From an uncultured Chloroflexota bacterium (GTDB lineage: Bacteria; Chloroflexota; Anaerolineae; Caldilineales; Caldilineaceae), in assembly GCA_903858085.1 (NCBI GenBank), contig CAIOHJ010000129.1, positions 1-64,000 on the forward strand: DNA of 64,000 nucleotides, in the 5' to 3' direction. This document shows, in pieces, positions 47,225 through 55,809 of the stretch (positions within the stretch are counted from its first letter, which is position 1; each line of letters begins with the position of its first letter). The notes under the pieces were generated by a model. The model made no database searches. It saw nothing but the letters and a program-made list of their open reading frames with translations, and was not told the DNA's origin. Both the position numbers and the translations under genes were made by a program.

Positions 47225-48232
47225 ATGCATCAGTTCACAGTCGTGCTGGCCGACCCGAAAGGGGCGGCTGATTTTGAATGGATTGCGCCGCTGGCGCCGG
47301 AGCTGCGGCTGCTGGCCCCGGCCGACAGCGACCCGCAGGCCCTGGCGGCGCTGCTCGCCGACGCCGACGCCCTCGTGACACAAAACCGAGCGGTCGACGC
47401 CGCCACGATCGCTGCCGCTCCCCGCCTCAAACTGATCCAGCGCTACGGCAGCCGGCCAGACGGCATCGACCTGGCGGCCGCCCGCCAGGCAGGGGTGGCC
47501 GTCGCCACCATGCCCCTGCACGGCTGCATCGCCGTGGCCGAGCTGGCGATGACCCTGATCCTGGCGCTGAGCAAAAAGCTGGTGCGCGGCCACGCCGACA
47601 CCGTGAGCGGCGCCTACCGCACCTTGGGCGTCGAGCCGATCCGCACCGAACAACGCCGCCACAAGTTTCAATGGATGCAGCTCCCAGCCCTTTTCGAGGT
47701 GACCGGACATACGCTGGGCGTGCTCGGCTTCGGCGAAATCGGCACCGAAACGGCACGGCGGGCCCGTGCCTTTGGCATGTCGGTGATCTACCACAAACGC
47801 ACGCGGCTGCCCGAATCGCTCGAAGCGGCCGAGGGCGTCACCTATGCCGACAAAGAGACGCTGCTGCGCAGCGCCGACTTTGTGCTGCTGGCGACACCGC
47901 TGACCCCAGAGACCGAAAAGATGATCGCCGCCCGCGAGCTGGCGCTGATGAAACCCAGCGCCTACCTCGTCAACATCTGCCGGGGCGGCGTGGTCGACGA
48001 GGAGGCGCTGGTCGCTGCCCTCCAAAACCGACAGATCGCCGGGGCTGGGCTGGATGTCTTTGTGTACGAGCCAATCCCCTACGACCACCCGCTGCTGCTG
48101 TGCGACAATGTGATTTTGACCCCGCACATCGGCGGCGGCTCGGGCGGCGCACGCGACCGGCAGATGGGGGATGTGCTGGCCAATGTCCAGCGTTTCGCCC
48201 GGGGCGACGCGCTGGCCCACCGGGTGCTTTGA
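47225..48232 (+). CDS. D-2-hydroxyacid dehydrogenase, copy B
   Basis: A 335-residue paralogue of the enzyme at 33471. The dinucleotide motif is GFGEIG (168-173), and catalytic residues are R253 in NICRGGVVDE, E282 in DVFVYEP and H301 in LTPHIGG. It follows gntR by seven bases. The presence of one copy in each divergent arm suggests either different chain specificities or opposite stereochemical or physiological directions. Confidence 0.9.
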   Translation: MHQFTVVLADPKGAADFEWIAPLAPELRLLAPADSDPQALAALLADADALVTQNRAVDAATIAAAPRLKLIQRYGSRPDGIDLAAARQAGVAVATMPLHGCIAVAELAMTLILALSKKLVRGHADTVSGAYRTLGVEPIRTEQRRHKFQWMQLPALFEVTGHTLGVLGFGEIGTETARRARAFGMSVIYHKRTRLPESLEAAEGVTYADKETLLRSADFVLLATPLTPETEKMIAARELALMKPSAYLVNICRGGVVDEEALVAALQNRQIAGAGLDVFVYEPIPYDHPLLLCDNVILTPHIGGGSGGARDRQMGDVLANVQRFARGDALAHRVL

Positions 48233-48257
48233 GCAGATCTGCCAGGGAGAAAGAACA

Positions 48258-49112
48258 ATGGTACGCACCAATCAAAATGAGATTGTGACCTTGGCGGTCT
48301 CCGGCTTCATCAGCGCCCCCACGCTGGACCGCTCCCCCTATCGGCCCGACACCGAAGGAATCGGACGGGTGCTGATCGGGATGGCAGGGATCGTCTACAA
48401 CGCTCGCGTGGGCGACCCCGCCTACGGCTGGGCGGGCGACCATGTCGAGCCTGGGGTCTCGATCGCCCACCCAGACTCGGATGTCGACCACGCCATGCAC
48501 TATTTGACCTGTGTGGGCAACGAAGCCTTTGTGGCCAGCGGCCCCGCCAGCGGCGCCCGCGGCATCGTCACAGGCGAGCATGCCCGGCTGCTGGTCGATT
48601 TTGCGCCAGAGGTGCTCGATTTGTTGTCGGTCGGCGACCGCATCGTCATCAAAACGGCCGGGCGCGGTTTGCAACTGCTGGATTTCCCCGGGGTGCTGGT
48701 CAAAAAAGCGGGCCCCACCTTGCTCGCACGGTGGGGGCTGCGCCCTTCCCCCTCTGGCAAGCTGCAGGTGCCGGTCGTGGCCTGCCTGCCCGCCCACATC
48801 ATGGGCAGCGGCGCCGAATTGACCCCGGAATTTGTCGACCAGGATCTGATGACCGGCGACCGCGCAGCGCTGGCCGAGTACGGCGCCGACCAGCTGCGGC
48901 TGGGCGACCTGGTGGCGGTGATGGACACCGACCACCGCTACGGACGTGGCTACCTGCCCGGCGGCATCTCGATCGGGCTGATCATGCACGGCGATTCGGT
49001 GATGACCGGGCATGGACCAGGCTGCCAGGATCTGCTGGCCTGCGTCGACGGCTCGATCGAGCCCGTCATCGACCCCACCGCCAATCTCGCCCATTTTTTT
49101 GGAATTCGCTGA
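48258..49112 (+). CDS. DUF4438 protein, copy 1
   Basis: A 284-residue protein that I recognise as a DUF4438 member from the characteristic GMAGIVYNARVGDPAYGW, GDHVEPGVS and YGRGYLPGGISIGLIMHG segments. No enzymatic activity is known to me for the family. Glycine-rich, acidic strand-loop elements (VMDTDHRYGRGY) and a late GPGCQDLLAC segment are conserved with the next gene and may form a ligand site. No signal peptide. ATG at 48258 with GGGAGAAAG ahead. Its place between a 2-hydroxyacid dehydrogenase and an SDR implies a role in handling a pathway metabolite. Confidence 0.82.
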   Translation: MVRTNQNEIVTLAVSGFISAPTLDRSPYRPDTEGIGRVLIGMAGIVYNARVGDPAYGWAGDHVEPGVSIAHPDSDVDHAMHYLTCVGNEAFVASGPASGARGIVTGEHARLLVDFAPEVLDLLSVGDRIVIKTAGRGLQLLDFPGVLVKKAGPTLLARWGLRPSPSGKLQVPVVACLPAHIMGSGAELTPEFVDQDLMTGDRAALAEYGADQLRLGDLVAVMDTDHRYGRGYLPGGISIGLIMHGDSVMTGHGPGCQDLLACVDGSIEPVIDPTANLAHFFGIR

Positions 49113-49127
49113 GGGGAAAAGGCCACT

Positions 49128-50000
49128 ATGTTGACCACAAACCTGTCTCAACTGGTAAAAATTTCGGTGCTGGGGGAGATCGCCAACCCAGCCATGCCCG
49201 GGCTGCCGGCCAGCCCCTATCTGGTCTCGGCCACAGGCGAGCCGCTGCTCCTGCCAGCCTTTGGCGGCATCGTCTACAATGTCCGGCTGGGAGACCGTGC
49301 CTTGGGCTGGGCGGCAGAGCTGATCCAGCCAGGAGTCTCGATCAAAGCCAGCGGCGGGGCCAACGTTGCACTCGGTGTCTTTGCCTGTCTGGGCAACCGA
49401 GCCCGTGTGGTCAGCGGCGCCGCCGCCGGCGCCACCGGTCTCGTGACCGGCAAAAGCGGACGTTTTGCCGAACATGTGATCTGCCACTTCGACGAGGCGG
49501 CACTGGAAAAAATGGCGCCAGGCGACAAAATTCAGGTGCAGGCACATGGCGTCGGCCTGCAGCTGGCCGAATTCCCCGACATCCAGTTCAAAAGCTGCTC
49601 CCCCACCTTGCTGGACGCACTCAACCCCGACGTCGGCAGCGACGGCTCGCTGATCGTGCCGGTCAAAGGCGTGGTGCCCAGCGTGCTGGCCGGCGCCGGC
49701 GCCGGGCTGGGCAGCGAAAACGGAGCCCTCAACCTGCAGACCTCCGACCCCAACCTGTTTGAAAAGGCCGGGCTGGGCGATCTGCGTTTTGGCGACCTGG
49801 TCGCCGTCTCTGACTGGGACAGCCGCTACGGCCATGGCTACCTGCGCGGGGCCACAACGATCGGGGTGGTCTGCCAGGGAGGCAGCTTCCGCAGCGGCTA
49901 TGGACCTGGGATCGCAGTGCTGATGACCAGCAAAAGCCCAGCACTCCAGCCCCTGGTCGTCCCCCAGGCCAACCTCCAATCGCTGCTGCAGATCGGCTGA
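49128..50000 (+). CDS. DUF4438 protein, copy 2
   Basis: A 290-residue paralogue directly after copy 1. Matching segments are FGGIVYNVRLGDRALGW, LIQPGVSIK, VSDWDSRYGHGYLRGATTIG and GYGPGIAVLM. Compared with copy 1, GDHVEPG has become AELIQPG and the HG-DS loop (IMHGDSVMTGHGPG) has become VCQGGSFRSGYGPG, so candidate His/Asp residues are lost. This is what a heteromer with one active and one structural subunit could look like, but either could be the active one. Confidence 0.8.
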   Translation: MLTTNLSQLVKISVLGEIANPAMPGLPASPYLVSATGEPLLLPAFGGIVYNVRLGDRALGWAAELIQPGVSIKASGGANVALGVFACLGNRARVVSGAAAGATGLVTGKSGRFAEHVICHFDEAALEKMAPGDKIQVQAHGVGLQLAEFPDIQFKSCSPTLLDALNPDVGSDGSLIVPVKGVVPSVLAGAGAGLGSENGALNLQTSDPNLFEKAGLGDLRFGDLVAVSDWDSRYGHGYLRGATTIGVVCQGGSFRSGYGPGIAVLMTSKSPALQPLVVPQANLQSLLQIG

Positions 50001-50004
50001 CCCC

Positions 50005-50853
50005 ATGATCCCACGGCGGTTGGAAAACCAGGTGGCTTGGGTGACCGGGGCTGGGCGGGGCTTTGGCGCAGCCATCGCGCGCGGGCTGGCCCAGGCCGGA
50101 GCCCACGTCTGCATCACCGATGTCAACGCCGACGAACTGGCCGCCACCGCCGACGAGATCGACGCCGCTGTCGATCGCTCCAGCAGCACAACACTGGCAC
50201 TGCTGACCGATGTGTGCGATGCTGCCGCCATGCAAGAGAGTGCCGCCAGGATCGTCGAACGCTGGGGACGGGTCGATATCCTGGTCAGCAACGCCGCCAT
50301 TTTGCCGTTGGCCCCCTTCGAGGCCCATACCCCAGCCTTCTGGCGCAAGATGATCGATGTCAACTTGACAGGGGTCTACCACGGCGTCTGGGCCGTCTGG
50401 CCCCACATGGTGCGCCAACAGCACGGCCATTGCATCGCAATCGCCAGCGGGGCCAGCGTGCGCGGCTTTGTCGACGAAGTCGCCTACTGCACAGCCAAAC
50501 ATGGACTGGAAGGCTTTACCCAGGCCCTGGCGCTGGAGGCCAGACCCCACCAGATCGCAGTCAACACGATGGGCCCTGGCCGGCGCATCAAACCCACCTC
50601 GGTCAGCCGCGACCAGGAGGCCCAGCAACGGGCCGCCGGCAGCGCCGACTGGAGTGACGCGCTGGAACTGGCACCCGCTTTTGTCTGGCTGGCCGCCCAG
50701 CCGCCCGACCGCTACACCGGCCTGCGCTTCGACGCCGGCCCAATCGCCAGCACCTTGGCAAACGAAGGGTACGATTTTTCCTTTGCCCCCGAAAAAGTAA
50801 CCCTGTACGTCCAGTCGATGCAAGAACGACTGGCACGAGCTCCTATGCAATGA
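50005..50853 (+). CDS. Short-chain dehydrogenase/reductase
   Basis: A 282-residue classical SDR. Cofactor motif is VTGAGRGFGAAIARGL, with Asp in ITDVNADEL suggesting NAD preference. The NAG position reads LVSNAAILPL. The active site is Ser in IASGASVRG and YCTAKHGLEG (Tyr-x-x-x-Lys). It begins four bases after the DUF4438 gene. The substrate is probably a hydroxyl intermediate of the pathway. Confidence 0.9.
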   Translation: MIPRRLENQVAWVTGAGRGFGAAIARGLAQAGAHVCITDVNADELAATADEIDAAVDRSSSTTLALLTDVCDAAAMQESAARIVERWGRVDILVSNAAILPLAPFEAHTPAFWRKMIDVNLTGVYHGVWAVWPHMVRQQHGHCIAIASGASVRGFVDEVAYCTAKHGLEGFTQALALEARPHQIAVNTMGPGRRIKPTSVSRDQEAQQRAAGSADWSDALELAPAFVWLAAQPPDRYTGLRFDAGPIASTLANEGYDFSFAPEKVTLYVQSMQERLARAPMQ

Positions 50854-50879
50854 ACCCATGTCCAGAGGGAGAAACAACC

Positions 50880-51338
50880 ATGAAGGTGACCCAGATCAAA
50901 CACATGACCTTTGCCGTGCGCGATGTCGACCGCTCGCTGGACGCCTACAAACGGCTCCTCGGCGTGTCCGACGAGGTGCAGGTCAAAGAGTTCCACAAAA
51001 GCCGCAACCGGGCTGCAGTCTTTGAGCTGGGCGGGATCGAATTCCAGGTGACCCAGTCGATGGATGCCGACGGCCGTTTTGCAAGCTGGATCGACCAGCG
51101 CGGACACGAAGGGCTGCACCATCTCTGCTTTGCCGTCGAAAATATCGACGCGGCGCTGGCAGAGGCCCAGGCCCACGGCGCAACCCTCAAGGAATGCTCG
51201 GCCTGCAAAGTGACCGGCAGCCATATCCACCCAGAGGGGTGGGTGGCCTTCCTACAAGACGAGGTCAGCGGCATCGAGATCGAATTCATGCAGGTCTACA
51301 AAGAAGGCGAAGGCGGCGACCGGCCGCAGGGCGTATGA
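50880..51338 (+). CDS. VOC/glyoxalase-fold protein (methylmalonyl-CoA epimerase-like)
   Basis: A 152-residue vicinal-oxygen-chelate protein. The two beta-alpha-beta modules start with IKHMTFAVRDVDRSLDAY and GLHHLCFAVENIDAAL. Candidate metal ligands are His8, Gln56 (EFQVTQ), the His pair near residue 80 (GLHHLCF) and a Glu near 139 (IEIEFMQ), the pattern of methylmalonyl-CoA epimerase. It may epimerise a 2-substituted acyl derivative, or have another VOC activity. AGAGGGAGAA precedes the ATG at 50880. Its stop overlaps the next start. Confidence 0.85.
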   Translation: MKVTQIKHMTFAVRDVDRSLDAYKRLLGVSDEVQVKEFHKSRNRAAVFELGGIEFQVTQSMDADGRFASWIDQRGHEGLHHLCFAVENIDAALAEAQAHGATLKECSACKVTGSHIHPEGWVAFLQDEVSGIEIEFMQVYKEGEGGDRPQGV

Positions 51339-52399
51339 GCATGGCCCCTTCGAGACTGGGAGAGCAGGTGGCGCAGCGAGCCCGCTTGTTGGCACCCGCT
51401 GCCGACGCAGAGAGCACCCTGGCGCTGAGCGACGAGGCGCCAGCGGGCAGCAGCAGCGCCGCGGTGCGGGAGGCCACAGCCGCCGCAATGGAGCGCCACC
51501 AGTGCGACCACTACACACGACGCCCCGGGATCGCCCCGCTCTGCCGGGCGGTGGCCGGCCAGCTGGCCATCGACGAAAGTCAGGTGACCATCTGCGGCAG
51601 CGTAGCAGAGGCACGCTATGTGGCGGTGCGTGCCCTGGCCCCTGGCCGAACAGTCTATCTGCCGACACCGGTCCCAGCGCTCTACCGGCCAGCGGTCGAC
51701 TTTGCCGGCGCGACGATTCATCCCTTTGACCCCCTGGCCGAGCTGCCTGCGGCCCAGGGGGGGCTGCTGATCGTGAGCAACCCCAGCCCGGTCACCGGAG
51801 AAGTGGCTCCGCCAGCGCTCTTACAGAAGCTGGCGGCCTGGGCCGTCTCCGCCAACCTGGCCGTGGTCGCCGACGAAAGCGTGGGCCCTGTGCGCCCCGA
51901 CGTGGCCTTCGTGCGGCTGGCCACACTGCCCGGCATGGCCGAACGCACGCTGACGATCGGCAGCTTTGCCGCAGTGCCCGGACTGGCAGCCTGGCAGGTC
52001 AGCTGGGTGGCGGGAGGCAAAGAGATCTTCCCCCCCGTGCGCGACCTCAAACAGACGATCACCATCTGCACAGCGGCGGCCAGCCAGTATGCAGCGCTGG
52101 CCGCCGTGCAGGGCAGCGATTCGGACGAAGACTCCTATGCCGTCGGGCAGGCCGCCCTGCTGGCGCTGCTCAAACGGCACAGCGTGGCCTGCCACAGACC
52201 CGACAGCCTGGCCTTTGTGGTGGCCCAAGGGGTGGACAGCGCCCGCCTGACAGCCGCCTGCCGCAGCGCTGGCCTGCTGGTCAGGGACGGCGCTGCGCTG
52301 GGCAACCCCGGAACTGTGCGCATCGCCGTCCCGCTGGAAGAGCGGGCCAACGCCCTGGCCGCCCTGGATCGCGGCCTGCACGCGTACAAAGGAGCCTGA
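51335..52399 (+). CDS. Aminotransferase-like protein lacking the PLP lysine
   Basis: A 354-residue full-length open frame that aligns by eye with the adjacent aminotransferase. The segment LPGMAERTLTIGSFAAVPG followed by LAAWQVSWVAG matches LPGMFERTITLGGFSKTYAM followed by TGWRVGYVAG of the neighbour. The PLP lysine position is Ala213 and the following conserved Arg is Gln221. Asn149 (SNP) and Asp180 (VADES) remain, while the N-terminal GRGDPD element is missing. It cannot form the usual internal aldimine. An ATGA overlap with the VOC gene and a four-base gap to the active paralogue argue for a maintained pseudoenzyme, perhaps a subunit of a heteromer, rather than a decaying gene. Confidence 0.85.
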   Translation: MSMAPSRLGEQVAQRARLLAPAADAESTLALSDEAPAGSSSAAVREATAAAMERHQCDHYTRRPGIAPLCRAVAGQLAIDESQVTICGSVAEARYVAVRALAPGRTVYLPTPVPALYRPAVDFAGATIHPFDPLAELPAAQGGLLIVSNPSPVTGEVAPPALLQKLAAWAVSANLAVVADESVGPVRPDVAFVRLATLPGMAERTLTIGSFAAVPGLAAWQVSWVAGGKEIFPPVRDLKQTITICTAAASQYAALAAVQGSDSDEDSYAVGQAALLALLKRHSVACHRPDSLAFVVAQGVDSARLTAACRSAGLLVRDGAALGNPGTVRIAVPLEERANALAALDRGLHAYKGA

Positions 52400-52403
52400 C
52401 CCA

Positions 52404-53615
52404 ATGACCCTCCACCACACACCCGGCCAAATTGTCACCCCCGAGGAGCTGCGAGCGGTCGCCGCAGATGGCACCCGGTTGCGCTATGCCTTGATGGAGC
52501 TGGCAGCCCAGATCCCCGATGCGATCACCCTGGGGCGGGGAGACCCGGACCTGAACACCCCGGCGCATGTGATCGCCGCTGCACAGGCGGCCGTGCGCGA
52601 CGGGCGAGCCGACAGAATGATGCCGGTCGCCGGCCTGGCCGACCTGCGCCAGGCCGTGGCCGCCAACCTGCACGCACAAAACGGCATCCCAGCTCGCCCG
52701 GAAGAGATCTTGATCACCGACGGCGGCCAGGAAGCACTCTACTTGATCATGCAGACGCTGCTCGACCCCGGCGACGAAATCCTGGTGCCCGACCCACGCT
52801 ACACCAGCTATGACGAGGCGATCCACCAGGCAGGTGCACGGATGGTGCTGGTGCCCACCTACCCGGAAGATAACTTTGACCTGCGCCCTGCCGAGGTCGA
52901 AGCCGCCATCACCCCCAAAACCAAGGCGATTTTGATCATCTCGCCAAGCAACCCGACCTCGGGGGTGGTCAGCCCGGCCAGCGTGCGGGCGATCGCCGCG
53001 ATCGCCCAGCGCCACAACCTGGCTGTGATCAGCGACGAAATCTATGAAAAATATATCTATGCACCGGCACAGCAGCTGAGCATGGCCAGCCTGCCTGGCA
53101 TGTTCGAACGCACAATCACCCTGGGAGGCTTCTCCAAAACCTACGCGATGACAGGCTGGCGGGTCGGCTATGTGGCCGGACCCGCTGACTTTATCGAGCG
53201 GCTGACAGCGGTCAAGGCAGCGACCACCGGCCCGATCTCGGCGGTCAGCCAGTATGCAGCGCTGGCGGCAGCGACCGGCCCGCAGGAGATCGTCGCCGAA
53301 TACCGGGCTACCTACCAGCGCCGCTTGGAACGGATGAAACAGGGGCTGCGCGCCTTGGGATTCACCTACAGCGAACCCCAAGGCGCCTTCTTTGTCTACA
53401 CCAACGCCATCTCCAGCGGGATCCCCGCCTTCGAGCTCTCCTACCTGCTCCTCAAAGAAGGGCATGTCCTGATTTTCCCGGGCACAGCCTTCGGCGAAAA
53501 ATGGGTGGACTGGCTGCGCATCAGCGTGCTGCAGCCCGACGAATTGCTGGATCTGGCGTTGGAGCGGATGGCGGGCGTGCTGACCCGCCACAGAACCGAA
53601 GGGATCAAACCATGA
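52404..53615 (+). CDS. Class I/II PLP aminotransferase, copy C
   Basis: A 403-residue active-looking aminotransferase. It has TLGRGDPDLNTPAH (42-55), PSNPTSG, ISDEIYE and the PLP lysine K245 in GGFSKTYAMTGWRVGY. The lysine-less paralogue lies immediately upstream. The stop overlaps the start of the AstE-like gene by four bases. Confidence 0.92.
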   Translation: MTLHHTPGQIVTPEELRAVAADGTRLRYALMELAAQIPDAITLGRGDPDLNTPAHVIAAAQAAVRDGRADRMMPVAGLADLRQAVAANLHAQNGIPARPEEILITDGGQEALYLIMQTLLDPGDEILVPDPRYTSYDEAIHQAGARMVLVPTYPEDNFDLRPAEVEAAITPKTKAILIISPSNPTSGVVSPASVRAIAAIAQRHNLAVISDEIYEKYIYAPAQQLSMASLPGMFERTITLGGFSKTYAMTGWRVGYVAGPADFIERLTAVKAATTGPISAVSQYAALAAATGPQEIVAEYRATYQRRLERMKQGLRALGFTYSEPQGAFFVYTNAISSGIPAFELSYLLLKEGHVLIFPGTAFGEKWVDWLRISVLQPDELLDLALERMAGVLTRHRTEGIKP

Positions 53616-54619
53616 ACAAGACAGTGACGATCGGCAACGTGACGGCCCGGCCAGGAGAAATCCAGCGGGGCGTCCTCGAGGTCGGCAACGACATGGCCGG
53701 GCGCCCCCAGGCCATCCCCCTCCTCGTTGTCAACGGCAGCGAGGCAGGCCCCTGCCTCTGGATCAACGGCGCCACCCACGGCGACGAACCGGAAGGTGCT
53801 TTTTCGATCTTTCTGGCCCTCAAACAGCTGGACCCGCAGCAGCTGGCAGGCACGGTGGTGGCCGTGCCCGCCATGAATGTGAACGCCTTCACCGCCGGCA
53901 CGCGCGGCGACCCGCTCGACACCTTCAGCTACGACATGAACCGCATCTACCCCGGCAAAGCGGACGGCTACCCGACCGAACGCATCGCCTACGCCCACTG
54001 GCAGGCGATGCAGGCAAGCTGCGACCTGCAGATTGCCGTCCACTCGGGGGGCGAGCACTCCTACCTGGCCCACATGATCTTTGCCTCAGACAACCCTGCC
54101 AGCCTGGAGCTGGCGGCCGCCATGGGCCCACAGTGGCCCCTGGTCTTCCGCAGCCCGGTAGGAGGGGGCAACCCCAGCTCGATGATGGGCTCGCTGGGCA
54201 AGGCTGGAATCACCGTGGAACTGGGGGGCAACTGCCGGTCCCTGACGCGCGATTTCCATGTCGTCGCCGAGGACCTGGCCGCCAGCTATTTGAATGTCCT
54301 GCGCCACTACAAAATGATTGCAGGCCAGCCCTCTTATGCGCCGGCATGGCAGCAGGGATACCAGATCGCACTGCTGGCTCCGGCCACCGGCCTCTTCGTG
54401 GGCAACCCGGAGTTGCCCTTCGAGCGCCCGATCGCCCAAGGAACGCTGCTGGGAACCCTCTACGACCTGTACGGCGACGTGCTGGCCGAGCTGGTCGCCC
54501 CACGCGAGGGCGTCGTCTTCGGTCTGCGCTCACGGCCGTCCGTGCTGGCCGGCCAGTGGTGTTGTTTCTTCGGCGTGGTCGAACAGACTGTGACCGATCT
54601 GCTTCCGGCCCGGTCTTGA
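53612..54619 (+). CDS. Succinylglutamate desuccinylase/aspartoacylase-family hydrolase
   Basis: A 335-residue M14-related zinc deacylase. Zinc ligands are H56 and E59 in NGATHGDEPEG and H144 in QIAVHSGG, and the general base is E203 in ITVELGGN. Substrate arginine/asparagine elements are in SYDMNRIYPG. The family removes succinyl or acetyl groups from amino acids; DoeB of ectoine breakdown is a relative. The C-terminal third is a biotinyl-like beta domain (GLFVGNPELPFERPIAQGTL). Coupled by overlap to aminotransferase C. Confidence 0.87.
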   Translation: MNKTVTIGNVTARPGEIQRGVLEVGNDMAGRPQAIPLLVVNGSEAGPCLWINGATHGDEPEGAFSIFLALKQLDPQQLAGTVVAVPAMNVNAFTAGTRGDPLDTFSYDMNRIYPGKADGYPTERIAYAHWQAMQASCDLQIAVHSGGEHSYLAHMIFASDNPASLELAAAMGPQWPLVFRSPVGGGNPSSMMGSLGKAGITVELGGNCRSLTRDFHVVAEDLAASYLNVLRHYKMIAGQPSYAPAWQQGYQIALLAPATGLFVGNPELPFERPIAQGTLLGTLYDLYGDVLAELVAPREGVVFGLRSRPSVLAGQWCCFFGVVEQTVTDLLPARS

Positions 54620-54631
54620 CCCGAGAACCCT

Positions 54632-55804
54632 ATGATGCCATCTGAAAACGCTGTCGTGGCGCTGTTGCAGCAGCTGGTCCAAATTCCTTCCCCCAATCCC
54701 CCCGGCGAGTGTCGGGCAATCGCCGAGTTCTGCGCAGCGTATCTGCGCCAGGCTGGCTTTGTGACGACCCTTGCCGCGCCCGACGAGCGCGCCTGGAGCG
54801 TGGTCGCCGTGCTCGGTGACCCAGCCGCAGAACCGGCCCTGCTGCTGCACGCCCACATCGATACGGTCCCGCTCGGCCAGAATGCCCGGTGGCACTTCGC
54901 CCCCTTCGCCGGCACCGAGGCCGACGGCCGACTCTATGGGCTGGGCAGCGTCGACGACAAGGCCCCGTTGGCCGCGATGCTGGCCACCGCAGCCCGGATC
55001 GCCGCACAGGCAGAGCGGCTGCAAGGCCGGCTGGTCGTTGTCTGCGCGGCCGACGAGGAGGTGGGCGGCCAGCTGGGCACCCGCTGGCTGGTGGACCAAG
55101 GGCTGATTCCAGCTTGCAGTTTTGTGGTGGTCGGCGAACAGACCCAGAACCGGGCCGCCATCGCCCACAAAGGCGTGCTGCGGGCCGCCCTGCACGTCGA
55201 AGGACGCACAGCCCACGCCACCGACCCCTGGCGCGGGCGCAACGCCATCAACGGCATGGCCCACCTGATCCTGGAGCTGGAACGATACCAGCGCGAAGAG
55301 CTGGAAAGACGACACCACCCCCTGCTGGGACCGCCCAGCATCAACGTCGGGGTGATCAAAGGCGGAGTCAGCGCCAATGTCGTGGCCGACGCCTGCACGG
55401 TCTGGGTGGACCGCCGCACGCTGCCCGGCGAAGACCCTCAAGCCGTGATCGCCGAAGTGCAGGCGCTGGTCGCCCGCCAACAGGCCTCCGACCCCGAACG
55501 CACCTACCGGGCAGACCATTTTCTGGTCAGCAACTGGTTCCAAGCCGACATGAACAGCCCCTTTCTCCAGCGCTTCATCCAGGTCTGTGCCGACGTCACC
55601 GGCACCCCGGCAGAACCAGTCGGCTACCTGCCCGGCAGCGACGCCAAACACCTGGTCAGCGTGGCACGCGACGGAATGGTCGTCTTCGGCCCAGGAACCT
55701 ACGAGGTGGCCCATGCTACCGACGAATATGTGGAGGTGGCCGAGCTGGCGGCTACCCATGCCATCCTTGTCCAGTTCGTGGAAGAAATTTTGTTGAGAGG
55801 TTGA
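54632..55804 (+). CDS. M20-family deacylase (ArgE/DapE type)
   Basis: A 390-residue zinc hydrolase. Metal residues are H75 and D77 in LLHAHIDTVP, D107 in GLGSVDDKAP, Glu in CAADEEVGG and His in the C-terminal VAHATDEY. The His-Ala-Thr-Asp ending and the dimer-domain GRTAHATDPWRG are those of the ArgE/DapE branch, which cleaves N-acyl amino acids, unlike the carnosinase-like copies elsewhere in the window. ATG at 54632 or 54635. Confidence 0.9.
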   Translation: MMPSENAVVALLQQLVQIPSPNPPGECRAIAEFCAAYLRQAGFVTTLAAPDERAWSVVAVLGDPAAEPALLLHAHIDTVPLGQNARWHFAPFAGTEADGRLYGLGSVDDKAPLAAMLATAARIAAQAERLQGRLVVVCAADEEVGGQLGTRWLVDQGLIPACSFVVVGEQTQNRAAIAHKGVLRAALHVEGRTAHATDPWRGRNAINGMAHLILELERYQREELERRHHPLLGPPSINVGVIKGGVSANVVADACTVWVDRRTLPGEDPQAVIAEVQALVARQQASDPERTYRADHFLVSNWFQADMNSPFLQRFIQVCADVTGTPAEPVGYLPGSDAKHLVSVARDGMVVFGPGTYEVAHATDEYVEVAELAATHAILVQFVEEILLRG

Positions 55805-55809
55805 CCTTT

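Noticed and set aside
51335..52399. Decaying pseudogene
   Set aside because: The frame is intact, coupled at both ends, and loss is limited to catalytic positions, which fits a maintained pseudoenzyme better.
54889..55800. N-terminal extension of the cyclic amidohydrolase
   Set aside because: The extension overlaps the M20 gene out of frame and is Arg/Pro-rich; the ATG at 55810 starts the conserved domain.
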